Source: CAXNKG01 sp964202965 (lineage in GTDB: Bacteria > Acidobacteriota > Vicinamibacteria > Vicinamibacterales > UBA2999). Taken from it: DNA of 64,000 nucleotides. The notes under the pieces were generated by a model, which saw only the letters and a list, made by a program, of their open reading frames with translations, made no database searches and was not told the origin of the DNA. The DNA lies in the NCBI GenBank assembly GCA_964202965.1, contig CAXNKG010000006.1:1-64000 (forward strand), in the 5' to 3' direction. The position numbers and the translations under genes were made by a program. The first letter of the stretch is position 1. Each line of letters begins with the position of its first letter. Below are positions 31,349-40,712 of this stretch, piece after piece.

Positions 31349-32659
31349 ATGACATCAGGACAGGCGAGCGTAACAAACGCCACGGTGACGCGACCGAGTA
31401 ATCAGCGGCTGATCACAGCGAGTCTCGTGGGCACCACCCTCGAGTGGTATGACTTCACGATCTACAACACCTTAGCCGCACTGATTTTCAATCGTCTCTT
31501 CTTCCCATCGTTCGATCCGCTCGCGGGAACCGTCCTGGCGTTCTCCACCTATGCGGTGGGCTATATCTCGCGGCCGCTCGGAGGCGTGATATTCGGCCAC
31601 CTGGGCGACAAGCTGGGACGCCGATACGTGCTGGTCAGCACGTTGATATGTATGGGGCTTATTTCGACGCTCATGGGTCTCCTTCCGACATACGAGTCAA
31701 TCGGTGCCTGGAGCGCCATTCTTCTTGTCACGCTGCGGTTCATACAGGGCGCAGCGCTGGGAGGAGAGTGGGCCGGCGCGGTGTTGATTGCCGTTGAGCA
31801 CGGTGACCAGAAGACACGCGGCCGCAGCGCGTCCTGGGCTCAGTGCGGGCCCGCATTGGGCATTTTGCTCGGCACAGGCTTTCTGCTGCTGATCACCTAT
31901 CTGTCCTCGCCGGAGCAGTTCGTCGCATGGGTCTGGCGTATACCGTTTCTTCTCAGCGTGATCCTGGTTGCCTTCGGATTGTGGGTCCGCCGTGGGATCG
32001 ACGAAACGCCGGTATTCCGCAATCTGGAAGAGAGCGGCAGCAAGGCCAAGGCCCCAATCGGCGAAGTCGTACGATTCCACTGGCGCCGGATGCTTCTTGC
32101 CGCCGGAGTCCGAGTCGGATCGGACGTGGTGTATACGCTGGCGCTTGTGTTTCCGCTGACGTACGTCACCACGGTGCTGAATCTCCCGCGCACGCTGGCG
32201 TTGACCGCGATCATGATTGCCACCGTGTTCAACGCGGTGGCGATTCCGCTTTGCGGATCCCTGTCGGATCGCTTCGGACGTCGTCCGGTGTACGCCACCG
32301 GAGCGATACTTTCGATCCCGTGGGCGTTCGCCTTCTTCAGCATGGCCGATAGCGGGAGGCCCGTGCTCATCATCCTGGCAACGGTGCTGGGCGCTCTGTT
32401 CCATGCGTCCATGTATGGGCCTCAGGGCGCATTCATCGTGGAACAGTTTCCGAGCCGAGTTCGTTATGCGGGCGCGTCTGTCTCGTACAACATGGCCGGG
32501 ATCGTTGGCGCTGGTATCGCGCCGCTCGTCTTCGTGAGCCTGTTTCGGGCCTACGGGACGACGACCGCCGTGTCGCTCTATGTCGTCGCGTCGATCTGTG
32601 TCACCCTCGTCGCTCTCTCGCTCGCACGGGAAACAGCCAAGTTCTCCATGGAGGAGTAG
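31349..32659 (+). CDS. MFS transporter, metabolite:H+ symporter (MHS) family
   Basis: A 436-residue inner-membrane transporter with about 12 hydrophobic segments. MHS-family hallmarks are clear: SLVGTTLEWYDFTIYNTLAAL in the first span, the GHLGDKLGRRYVL loop 2-3 motif, RFIQGAALGGEWAGAVLI, and a cytoplasmic RRGIDETPVF. Relatives carry alpha-ketoglutarate, shikimate, proline/betaine or citrate with protons. It is divergent from the accessory array and lies 62 nt before a second carboxylate/amino-acid symporter, which suggests uptake of small organic acids. Confidence 0.9.
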   Translation: MTSGQASVTNATVTRPSNQRLITASLVGTTLEWYDFTIYNTLAALIFNRLFFPSFDPLAGTVLAFSTYAVGYISRPLGGVIFGHLGDKLGRRYVLVSTLICMGLISTLMGLLPTYESIGAWSAILLVTLRFIQGAALGGEWAGAVLIAVEHGDQKTRGRSASWAQCGPALGILLGTGFLLLITYLSSPEQFVAWVWRIPFLLSVILVAFGLWVRRGIDETPVFRNLEESGSKAKAPIGEVVRFHWRRMLLAAGVRVGSDVVYTLALVFPLTYVTTVLNLPRTLALTAIMIATVFNAVAIPLCGSLSDRFGRRPVYATGAILSIPWAFAFFSMADSGRPVLIILATVLGALFHASMYGPQGAFIVEQFPSRVRYAGASVSYNMAGIVGAGIAPLVFVSLFRAYGTTTAVSLYVVASICVTLVALSLARETAKFSMEE

Positions 32660-32721
32660 CGCGTGTTGACTGCTCGTCTGTCGTACGGATCGCTCGCGCT
32701 CCACTGCTGACCGCCAGGCGT

Positions 32722-34035
32722 ATGCCGCTCCACATCCGCATTCTGATTGGGCTTGCGATAGGCGCCGGCGCGGGGGTCACCGCGAATGCCTTTCTCGGAC
32801 CAGATCACCCTGCGGTGGTCTGGACGATACACAACTTCACAGAGCCCGTGGGCGCGCTGTTTCTCCGTCTGTTGTTGATGATTGTCGTCCCCCTGATCTT
32901 TTCGGCGTTAGTCGTCGGCGTGGCAGGGGTCGGGGACGTACGCAAGCTGGGACGAGTCGGCATCAAGTGCCTGATCTACACCGTTGTGTTCTCGGCAATT
33001 GCCGCGCTCATCGGACTGACCATGGCGAACACGCTGCGCCCCGGCGATCGCATGGATCCCGCGACTGCTGCTGCGCTACGCGAACGATACGGCACAGAGG
33101 CGGCGCAGCGCGTGCAAGCCGCGCAACCGGCGGTGAGCGAATCGCCGCTGACCCAGGTGGTACGCACGCTGGTCCCTGCCAATCCCGTCTCGGCGGTGGC
33201 ATCAGAGACTCCCAACCTGCTCCACCTGATGTTTTTCGCCGCATTCCTCGGCGTGGCAATCACCATGATCCCGAGCGGCGCTTCTGAGCCCCTGCTGCGT
33301 GTGTTGCAGGGATTGTTCGAGGCGAGCGCGAAGGTGGTGGACATCATCATGCTCGCGGCGCCGTTTGCCGTTGCGTGCCTGTTGTTCAACAACACAGCCC
33401 GCTTCGGATTGGACCTGCTGGGCGCGCTGGTGTGGTATATCGCCGCGGTGCTGCTGGGCCTTGCCGTGCACTTCTTTGGGGTGTATTCGCTGTCTGTCTA
33501 TTTTCTGTCGCGGCTCTCTCCGCTGGAGTTCTTTCGCCGGGTCCGAACCGCCGCGCTCACGGCGTTCTCAACATCGTCCTCCAACGCCACCCTGCCCACG
33601 ACCCTGCGCGTCTCCGAAGAGAATCTGGGCGTTCCGCGCGAGATCAACAGCTTCGTTCTCACCGTCGGCGCCACCATGAACCAGAACGGCACCGCGCTGT
33701 ATGAGGGAGTCACGGTGCTGTTTTTGGCGCAGTTATCCGGATTGGACCTCTCGCTGGGAGCGCAGCTAATGGTGATCTATCTGGCGATTCTTGGCGGTAT
33801 CGGCAGCGCGGGAATTCCCTCGGGTTCCATTCCATTCATCATCGCGATCCTCGGTCAGTTCGGCATCAATCCCGCACTGATTGCCGTCATTCTGGGAGTC
33901 GACCGCATCCTCGACATGGCGCGCACGACCCTGAACGTGGTCGGGGACATCACGGCGGCGACCTATGTCGCGCGCTCGGAAGGGTATTCGTTACTGGGGT
34001 CCCTGCCGCCCCGGCGGCGGGCTGCGAGCAGCTAG
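32722..34035 (+). CDS. Dicarboxylate/amino-acid:cation symporter (DAACS family)
   Basis: A 437-residue membrane protein of the glutamate/aspartate/dicarboxylate symporter family (GltP, DctA, GltPh relatives). Signature elements are present: the serine-rich hairpin TAFSTSSSNATLPTTLRVS, the NQNGTALYEG version of the NMDGT motif, GIGSAGIPSG in hairpin 2, and the DRILDMARTTLNVVGD helix 8 segment that contacts the substrate. It couples uptake to H+ or Na+. The stop codon overlaps that of the convergent oxoprolinase gene in the shared tetranucleotide CTAG. Glutamate or 5-oxoproline transport would fit the neighbours (inference). Confidence 0.93.
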   Translation: MPLHIRILIGLAIGAGAGVTANAFLGPDHPAVVWTIHNFTEPVGALFLRLLLMIVVPLIFSALVVGVAGVGDVRKLGRVGIKCLIYTVVFSAIAALIGLTMANTLRPGDRMDPATAAALRERYGTEAAQRVQAAQPAVSESPLTQVVRTLVPANPVSAVASETPNLLHLMFFAAFLGVAITMIPSGASEPLLRVLQGLFEASAKVVDIIMLAAPFAVACLLFNNTARFGLDLLGALVWYIAAVLLGLAVHFFGVYSLSVYFLSRLSPLEFFRRVRTAALTAFSTSSSNATLPTTLRVSEENLGVPREINSFVLTVGATMNQNGTALYEGVTVLFLAQLSGLDLSLGAQLMVIYLAILGGIGSAGIPSGSIPFIIAILGQFGINPALIAVILGVDRILDMARTTLNVVGDITAATYVARSEGYSLLGSLPPRRRAASS

Positions 34036-37000
34036 CTTGGCTTGCCGTACCCTCCGGCCGTGGGGGTCTGGATGATGATCGCCTCGCCGGCATCGAGCAC
34101 GGTGGCGTCGGCGCCTTGCAGCCGCTCCATGGAGCCGTCGTGGCGGCGCACCCGGTTCTCGCCGATCTGACCGTTCGCGCCGCCGGCAAGGCCGAACGGC
34201 GGCACCCGGCGATGGCCGGACAGGATGGTGCACTCCATCCGTTCGAGGAACCGGATGGTGCGCCGGACCCCGTCGCCGGCGCTCCACCGCCCGCGCCCGC
34301 CCGAGCCTGTGCGAATGTGGAAATCCTCCAGCACTACGGGATAGCGGAACTCCAGCACCTCCGGATCGGTGAGGCGCGTGTTGGTCATGTGTGTGTGCAC
34401 GGCGTCGGTGCCGTCGAAGCCGGGACCGGCGGGTGAGCCGGAGCAGATCGTCTCGTAATACTGGTACTTGGCGTTGCCGAAGTTGAGGTTGTTCATCGTC
34501 CCCTGCGCGGCCGCCATGGCGTTGAGCGCGCCGAATAGCGAATCGGTCACCGCCTGCGAGGTCTCGACATTGCCGGCCACCACGGCTGCGGGATACTCGG
34601 GCGAGAGCATCGACTTCTCGGGAATGATGATCGTGATCGGCCGCAGACAGCCCCCGTTCATCGGGATGTCGTCGTCGACCATCACCCGGAAGACGTAGAG
34701 CACGGCGGCCCGCGCCACCGGTTCCGGCGCGTTGAAGTTGGTGGGCTGTTGCGGCGAGGTGCCGGTGAAGTCGACCGTCGCCTCGCGCTTTTCCTTGTCG
34801 ACCGTGATCCTTACCCTGATCACGGTGCCCTGGTCCATTTCGTAGGCGAATTCGGAATCGTGCAGCCGGTCGATGACGCGGCGCACGCTTTCCGCCGCAT
34901 TGTCCTGGACGTGCTGCATGTAGGCCTGCACCACCGGCAGCGTGAACATCGCCACCATCCTGCGCAGTTCCTGAACGCCTTTTTCGTTGGCGGCGATCTG
35001 CGCCTTGATGTCGTTGACGTTCTGCAGCGGATTGCGTGCGGGATACGTGGCGCCGGTGAGCAGATCATCGAGCGCCTTGCCCTGAAATCGGCCGCGATCG
35101 ACCAGCTTGAAGCTGTCGATGTAGACGCCTTCTTCCTCGATGTTGGTCGCAAGGGGAGACATCGAACCGGGCGAGATGCCGCCGACATCCGCGTGATGGC
35201 CGCGTGAGGCGACCCAGAATAGTATTCGAGACTTCGGATGCTCACCCACTGTCTCCACAGACGGATCGGGCGAGACAGACATCGACGAGAGATCGAACAC
35301 TGGTGTACACACCGTGATGTCCGGCAGATGCGTACCGCCGTTGTACGGCGCGTTGATGGCGTAGACGTCGCCGGGGAGAATCCTGCCGGCATTGTCACGG
35401 ATGACGCTCTCGACCGCGCGATCCATGGAGCCGAGATGCACTGGCATGTGCGGAGCATTGGCCACCAGCGTCCCGTCGTCAGCGAACACCGCACATGAAA
35501 AATCCAGCCGCTCCTTGATGTTCACCGAGTAGGCGGTGTTTTGCAGCGTCACGCCCATCTGCTCGGCAATCGACATGAACAGGTTGTTGAACACCTCCAG
35601 CATCACCGGGTCGGCGTCCGTGCCCACCGCGTAACGACGCGGTCGCGGCACGATCCGCTCCAGAACGAGATGATTCTTCGCGGTGAGATTGGCGCGCCAG
35701 CCGGACTCGACCACGATTGTCTGATGCACCTCGATCACGATGGCGGGACCGTCGATCGCATGGCCTGGCTTGAGGCGCTCGCGCAGGAACACACCGGCGT
35801 CATGCCAGCCGCCGTTCGAGTAGAACCGTGTGCGACGGGCCGGAGGAGGCAGGGGCTCCGACGTCAGCGCATGCACCGGCTCGGTGAACGTACGGCCGCC
35901 ACCGATGGCCTCCACGGAGACAGCCTCGACCATCAGGGGCTTGTCCTCGTCGATGAAGCCGAAACGGGATTGATGCGCGGTTTCGAAGGCGGATTTCATT
36001 GCGGCGAGGTCGCCCGCGTTGATGCCCAGCGGCGTATCCGTGCCCGCGTAGCGGATGTGAGCCTGCACGTGCACCGTGACATCCTCCGCCGGCACACCTT
36101 GCCCAATCACCTCCTTGCGCGCGGCGTCGCCAAGCCGTTCACCGACATCCGCAATCGAAGCGAGCACGGCATCCCCGAACGGCTCTTCGATCGACTGTTG
36201 GCGGGTGGCGCGGATGGCGGACAGTCCCATGCCGTAGGCGGAGAGCAGCGACGAGAACGGGTGCATCAGCACCTTGGTCATGCCGAGCGCGTCTGCGACG
36301 AGGCACGCGTGCTGGCCGCTGGCCCCACCGAAGCAGTTGAGCGCATAGCGCGTCACGTCGTAGCCTCGCTGTACCGAAATCTTCTTGACGGCATTGGCCA
36401 TGTTCTCGACGGCGATGCGGACGAAGCCGTCGGCCACCTGTTCGGCGCTGCGCCCGTCGCCGACCTCACGCCCCAAGGAAGCAAACCGCTCGCGCACGAC
36501 TGCATCGTCGAGTGGCTGGTCCTGCGCCGGCCCGAAGATCTTCGGGAAGAAATCGGGGATGAGCTTGCCGAGCATCACGTTGGCGTCGGTCACCGCGAGC
36601 GGACCGCCTCGCCGATAGCACGCGGGACCGGGATTGGCGCCGGCAGAATCCGGGCCGACGCGGAACCGCGCGCTATCGAAGTGCAGGATCGAGCCTCCGC
36701 CGGCTGCCACCGTGTGGATCAGCATCATCGGGGCGCGCATACGCACGCCGGCGACCTCGGTCTCGAACGCGCGCTCGAATTCGCCCTCGAAGTGGGACAC
36801 GTCCGTTGACGTGCCTCCCATGTCGAAGCCGATCAGCCGGTCGAACCCGGCCTCCTGGCCGGTCTCGACCATGCCGACCACGCCGCCCGCCGGTCCTGAA
36901 AGGATCGCGTCCTTGCCCTGAAACAGTTCCGCCGCCGTGAGCCCTCCGGAAGACATCATGAACATGAGGCGGGTCCGTCTCTCCGCAGTCGGGGAGAGGT

Positions 37001-37715
37001 GATCATTGCCCGCATTCAACTCCCTCCCCACATGACTTACATAGCGACGGATAAGCGGTGACAGATACGCATCCACCACGGTGGTGTCGCCGCGCCCGAC
37101 CAGCTTGATCAACGGCGACACCTCGTGGCTCACCGAGACCTGGGCAAATCCCATCTCGCGCGTGAGGGCGGCGACGCGCCGCTCATGTTCCGGATAGCGG
37201 TAGGCATGCATGAAGACGATCGCGACCGCGGAAATGCCGTCGCGTTGTGCGCGCTCGAGCTCCACGCGCACGCCCGCAAGATCGAGTTCCCGCTCGACCG
37301 TGCCGTCGGCGCGGACGCGTTCGTCGACTTCGGCGACGCGCTCATAGAGCATGTCGGGCTTGACGATCTTCTTGGCGAAGATATTCGGCCGCGCCTGGTA
37401 GCCGATGCGCAGGGCGTCACGGAATCCCTTGGTGATCACGAGCAGGGTGCGCTCGCCCTTGCGCTCGAGCAGCGCGTTGGTGGCGATGGTCGTGCCCATT
37501 TTTACAGCGCCGATGCGCCCCGTCGGAATCGGCTCGCCCGGCTTCATGCCAAGCAGGTCGCGGATGCCCTGCACCGCCGCATCCGAGTACGCCAGCGGAT
37601 TTTCCGACAGGAGTTTGCGGGCGGCGAGAGCGCCGTCAGGCTTGCGCGCGATCACGTCGGTGAAGGTACCGCCGCGGTCAATCCAGAAATCCCAGGCGCC
37701 CGGTTCGGGTGTCAC
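34032..37715 (-). CDS. Full-length ATP-dependent 5-oxoprolinase (fused hydantoinase A/B)
   Basis: A 1227-residue cytosolic enzyme with an N-terminal HyuA-type ATPase half and a C-terminal HyuB half. The opening WIDRGGTFTDVIARKPDG is the ATP-binding signature specific to OPLAH-type 5-oxoprolinases. DMGGTSTDV, GFDMGGTS and GGSILHFDSAR follow in the HyuA part; the HyuB part starts near residue 705 (DPVMLEVFNNLFMSIAEQMG) with NAPYNGGTHLPDITV. Length matches single-chain oxoprolinases of animals and bacteria. The reaction opens 5-oxoproline to glutamate using ATP; related enzymes open hydantoins, so the substrate is inferred. It is linked to PxpC/PxpB genes. Confidence 0.9.
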   Translation of the reverse strand: MTPEPGAWDFWIDRGGTFTDVIARKPDGALAARKLLSENPLAYSDAAVQGIRDLLGMKPGEPIPTGRIGAVKMGTTIATNALLERKGERTLLVITKGFRDALRIGYQARPNIFAKKIVKPDMLYERVAEVDERVRADGTVERELDLAGVRVELERAQRDGISAVAIVFMHAYRYPEHERRVAALTREMGFAQVSVSHEVSPLIKLVGRGDTTVVDAYLSPLIRRYVSHVGRELNAGNDHLSPTAERRTRLMFMMSSGGLTAAELFQGKDAILSGPAGGVVGMVETGQEAGFDRLIGFDMGGTSTDVSHFEGEFERAFETEVAGVRMRAPMMLIHTVAAGGGSILHFDSARFRVGPDSAGANPGPACYRRGGPLAVTDANVMLGKLIPDFFPKIFGPAQDQPLDDAVVRERFASLGREVGDGRSAEQVADGFVRIAVENMANAVKKISVQRGYDVTRYALNCFGGASGQHACLVADALGMTKVLMHPFSSLLSAYGMGLSAIRATRQQSIEEPFGDAVLASIADVGERLGDAARKEVIGQGVPAEDVTVHVQAHIRYAGTDTPLGINAGDLAAMKSAFETAHQSRFGFIDEDKPLMVEAVSVEAIGGGRTFTEPVHALTSEPLPPPARRTRFYSNGGWHDAGVFLRERLKPGHAIDGPAIVIEVHQTIVVESGWRANLTAKNHLVLERIVPRPRRYAVGTDADPVMLEVFNNLFMSIAEQMGVTLQNTAYSVNIKERLDFSCAVFADDGTLVANAPHMPVHLGSMDRAVESVIRDNAGRILPGDVYAINAPYNGGTHLPDITVCTPVFDLSSMSVSPDPSVETVGEHPKSRILFWVASRGHHADVGGISPGSMSPLATNIEEEGVYIDSFKLVDRGRFQGKALDDLLTGATYPARNPLQNVNDIKAQIAANEKGVQELRRMVAMFTLPVVQAYMQHVQDNAAESVRRVIDRLHDSEFAYEMDQGTVIRVRITVDKEKREATVDFTGTSPQQPTNFNAPEPVARAAVLYVFRVMVDDDIPMNGGCLRPITIIIPEKSMLSPEYPAAVVAGNVETSQAVTDSLFGALNAMAAAQGTMNNLNFGNAKYQYYETICSGSPAGPGFDGTDAVHTHMTNTRLTDPEVLEFRYPVVLEDFHIRTGSGGRGRWSAGDGVRRTIRFLERMECTILSGHRRVPPFGLAGGANGQIGENRVRRHDGSMERLQGADATVLDAGEAIIIQTPTAGGYGKPS

Positions 37716-37818
37716 GTCAAGAATTCCATCGATGCTGGTGCAGGTGTGACGGGCCGACCGGCTGCACGGTAGCCAGTGAGCTCGACCGCCGGTCAGGCAG
37801 GCTCACAGTGACGCGGCG

Positions 37819-38787
37819 CTAAGGCTCAATGGACTTTTCAGTCACCATGGCCGCCCATGCCCGAGCGACTCGTTCTGTGAGCAACCACGCCATGGGTTCT
37901 GCGGACGGCGGAGGCTCCGCCGCCGAATGGTAGGCGCCTGTTTGGAGATCTCCCAAGAAACCGGTGTTCTCACTAATTTGCTTCAGCAAATCGGATTGTT
38001 GCGAGCCTGGATTCTCTTCGCCCAGGCGAAGCCTCAGGGCTTCTTCAAAAAGAACCAATGCCACGTCACGCGATCGGCCGACGACATGAGCGGCCCCGGG
38101 CTCCTCAGCGAGTGCCCAAAGCGCACCGGCGCGTCTGTTCAACGCGAACAGTCCCTTGATGGTCGTATTGCGAGAGGGCACAGGTTCCTTCCCGCCGATG
38201 AACAGAATGCCGGGGACATTTCGGGCCGCACGCGACGTGAGGGCGGTGTAGTAGATGCCGCCTTTATTAGCGACAAAAGCAATGACGCGTTCCGGTTTCC
38301 AGGCGACGAACTCGTAGTTGAACTGGCCGCCAGCGGACATTCCCCATAACAACAAAGGGGCGGTGGCGAGCTCCGGGTGCTGCGACTGCGACGCGAATTG
38401 CGTGAGCGCGTCAAGAACAGCTTGTCCGCTGCCCTCGGAGACATTGACGTATTCCTCGAGGAACTTCTGTTCGTGCGGCTTATCGACGATCTGGGCGCCT
38501 ACAAGCGCCAACCGGTGACGGGAGGCAAAATCACGCCAGACGGAATCGTCAACCTGAGCCCGGGCATCGCCATTCGAACCGGGCATAAGCAGGACGACTG
38601 CCCGATAGGTCTTTACCCCGTCCGGTAGCCATAGGCGGAATGCTGCCTTCGCGAAATTTGTTCCTGCGGGTATCTCCCGATCACGGCTCGTGCCTTGTGG
38701 CGCTTGCGCCCTCACGGGCCCGAGCATCGGGATTACCGCGGCCAGTGCAACAGCAACAACTGCCACGCGAAAACAATTCACCTTCAT
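37819..38787 (-). CDS. Exported alpha/beta hydrolase
   Basis: A 322-residue protein with a Sec signal peptide (about 27 residues, ending PVRAQ). The alpha/beta-hydrolase fold shows YRAVVLLMPGSNGDAR (oxyanion region) and LLLWGMSAGGQFNYEF with the nucleophile Ser in G-x-S-x-G. A later GAAHVVGRS could supply the catalytic His. It resembles esterase/poly-hydroxyalkanoate-depolymerase-like enzymes, but substrate is not predictable. It lies between the oxoprolinase and pxpC on the same strand and may release a lactam or amide substrate outside the cytosol (inference). Confidence 0.8.
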   Translation of the reverse strand: MKVNCFRVAVVAVALAAVIPMLGPVRAQAPQGTSRDREIPAGTNFAKAAFRLWLPDGVKTYRAVVLLMPGSNGDARAQVDDSVWRDFASRHRLALVGAQIVDKPHEQKFLEEYVNVSEGSGQAVLDALTQFASQSQHPELATAPLLLWGMSAGGQFNYEFVAWKPERVIAFVANKGGIYYTALTSRAARNVPGILFIGGKEPVPSRNTTIKGLFALNRRAGALWALAEEPGAAHVVGRSRDVALVLFEEALRLRLGEENPGSQQSDLLKQISENTGFLGDLQTGAYHSAAEPPPSAEPMAWLLTERVARAWAAMVTEKSIEP

Positions 38788-38876
38788 TCCTACGATGCGG
38801 GTGCCCGTCCGTCAACGACGACGGAGTATGGCACACCAATGTTTCCGTGTTCAATTCAGGTTCTCTGGATCTGTCG

Positions 38877-39842
38877 TCAGTCGAACACGCTGTCGAAGTG
38901 GCTCAGTTCGTCGAAGTTCTTCTCCTGCTGCTTACAGGCCACATGTGCTTCGTCGATGGTCACCGCGACGAAGCGGACCTTCCGGCCGGGGGCGCGGCGT
39001 CCGAGGGTGGATATATCTGAGGAGATCACCGTGGCAATCTTCGGATATCCGCCGGTGGTCGGATTGTCCACCATCAGCACGATGGGCTGCCCCGAGCCCG
39101 GAACCTGGATGGATCCCGTCACTGCACCGTCAGAAACAATGTTGTAGCCCTTGGAATGCGTGAGTGTCGGCCCTTCAAGACGAAACCCCATCCGGTCCGA
39201 TTGAAAGGACACCGTGTACTCGGACGACAGGAACGTCTCCACTGCGCCTTCCGTAAAGTAATCGACCTGGGGACCGAGGATGACGCGAATAAGATCGTCC
39301 ATTCCAAGAGGCAGCGGCCGCCTCATAACAGACTCCGCGCGCCGCTCGACATCATTGAGCGTCAACGGCACCAGGTCCCCCTGTTGAAGTCGCCGGCCCT
39401 TAAACCCGCCAACTCCTCCAGGAACGTACGTTGAGGTGCTGCCAAGCACCGGAGGAATTGCAAAGCCCCCTTCGATCGCAAGATATGCGCACACGGAATC
39501 GCCCAGAAAGGGGATGTGCAACACGTCGTCACGTATCAGCCGCACGCTCCTGCCGGACGGAACACGCCGCTTTACGTTGTTGTGCTCAATCTCCATGCTG
39601 GCACTGCACCCTACAAGTGCGACCCGCAACGATTCGGCCACGACTTTCATGGTCGGACCCAGCATCAGTATTTCGAGGGCTGGGGAGCCGGCGGGACCCC
39701 GAACGAGTGCGTTAGCCAAACGGAAGCTGACGCAATCCAGTGGACCGGAAGCGGGGACACCCACATCTCGAAAGCCAATTCGCCCCAGGTCCTGCACAGT
39801 GGTCTGAAGACCAGGGTCGAGAACCTCAAGGCCCTGCATCAT
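38877..39842 (-). CDS. pxpC: 5-oxoprolinase subunit C (KipA / biotin-dependent carboxyltransferase-like)
   Basis: A 321-residue protein of the PxpC/KipA family, which with PxpB and PxpA forms the prokaryotic ATP-dependent 5-oxoprolinase. Typical blocks are LEVLDPGLQTTVQDLGRIGF at the N terminus, GVPASGPLDCVSFRLAN, FKGRRLQQGD, and DRMGFRLEGP near the C terminus. ATG 39842 lies inside the end of pxpB (17-nt overlap), so the two are probably coupled. Family members can also occur in urea or allophanate carboxylase contexts. PxpA is not seen in this window. Confidence 0.9.
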   Translation of the reverse strand: MMQGLEVLDPGLQTTVQDLGRIGFRDVGVPASGPLDCVSFRLANALVRGPAGSPALEILMLGPTMKVVAESLRVALVGCSASMEIEHNNVKRRVPSGRSVRLIRDDVLHIPFLGDSVCAYLAIEGGFAIPPVLGSTSTYVPGGVGGFKGRRLQQGDLVPLTLNDVERRAESVMRRPLPLGMDDLIRVILGPQVDYFTEGAVETFLSSEYTVSFQSDRMGFRLEGPTLTHSKGYNIVSDGAVTGSIQVPGSGQPIVLMVDNPTTGGYPKIATVISSDISTLGRRAPGRKVRFVAVTIDEAHVACKQQEKNFDELSHFDSVFD

Positions 39843-40560
39843 GCACCGGGGCTTCGAAAGGAACGGAGTAGTTCCCTGTCTCGACGGCTGCACGGATTTC
39901 ATTGAATTCGACAGCACTGATGCGACAGAACCGCACTTTGTCGCCAGGACTCAGCAAAGACGGCTGGGCGACAGCCGAATCGAACAGGCGGACCGGGCTC
40001 GCACCGATCAGATGCCATCCTCCAGGACTCTCTATGGGATAGATCACGCTCAAATTGCCGGAAATCGCGATGGACCCGGCCGGAACCTTCATCCTGGGAT
40101 CTTTCCGGCGCGGTAAGGCGAGCGAATCAGGAAGGTCGCCCATGTATGGATGTCCGGGTACGAAGCCCATCATGTAGACGTGAAAAGACGTTTCAGAGTG
40201 CGCCCGGACAATCTCCTCCGGGCTCTGGCCAGTGCGTTCAGCGACTTCAGGAAGATCGGGGGCGTGGCTCACGTCATAGCATGCCGGGATTCGCCACAAT
40301 CTTGCTGATCGTGCCTGTCGGGCACCTTGGTCCAGTAACGCCTCGATGCTGGTGATGAGGCTTGCGCTTCCTATCTGGAGTGGATCATACAAAACAAGGA
40401 GGGAGCGGAAGGTCGGCACAGTCTCGACAACTCCGGGAATGTTCGACGCCCGTATCGAGGCTCTGAGACGCAGCACGCGATCGCTAAGTGCGTGATCAAT
40501 GCGATCGCCAAATTCCACGACCAGTGCCCTATCGCCGGAGTGAAGGAATCGAACACTCAT
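39826..40560 (-). CDS. pxpB: 5-oxoprolinase subunit B (KipI family)
   Basis: A 244-residue PxpB/KipI-family protein. Characteristic segments: GDRALVVEFGDRID, VPTFRSLLVLYDP, PACYDVSHAPDLPEVAERTG, SETSFHVYMMGFVPGHPYMGDLP, VPAGSIAISG and PGGWHLIGASPVRLFD. The start is set at ATG 40560 rather than a TTG at 40593, because a TATAAT box at 40601-40596 would start transcription near 40589, after the TTG. In Bacillus, KipI inhibits the KinA kinase, but pairing with PxpC next to a 5-oxoprolinase points to the enzymatic role. Confidence 0.9.
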   Translation of the reverse strand: MSVRFLHSGDRALVVEFGDRIDHALSDRVLRLRASIRASNIPGVVETVPTFRSLLVLYDPLQIGSASLITSIEALLDQGARQARSARLWRIPACYDVSHAPDLPEVAERTGQSPEEIVRAHSETSFHVYMMGFVPGHPYMGDLPDSLALPRRKDPRMKVPAGSIAISGNLSVIYPIESPGGWHLIGASPVRLFDSAVAQPSLLSPGDKVRFCRISAVEFNEIRAAVETGNYSVPFEAPVHDAGP

Positions 40561-40595
40561 TCGTCGCAGGTCAAGAACGTCGTGATAGCGCAAGC

Positions 40596-40601
40596 ATTAT
40601 A
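40596..40601 (-). promoter_or_regulatory. -10 element for pxpB-pxpC
   Basis: TATAAT on the minus strand, 35 nt upstream of the chosen ATG (40560). It predicts a 5' leader of about 29 nt. No clear -35 hexamer is visible at 16-18 bp. Confidence 0.55.
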
Positions 40602-40712
40602 CGGAGAAGCGGGTCACAAAGAAGGTTTGCGCGTGGCTGAAGAGGCGTTGTGTGACCGCACCTATGACGATAGCGGCAAGATCATATCTCGCGCATTTTC
40701 TGACCCCGGTGC

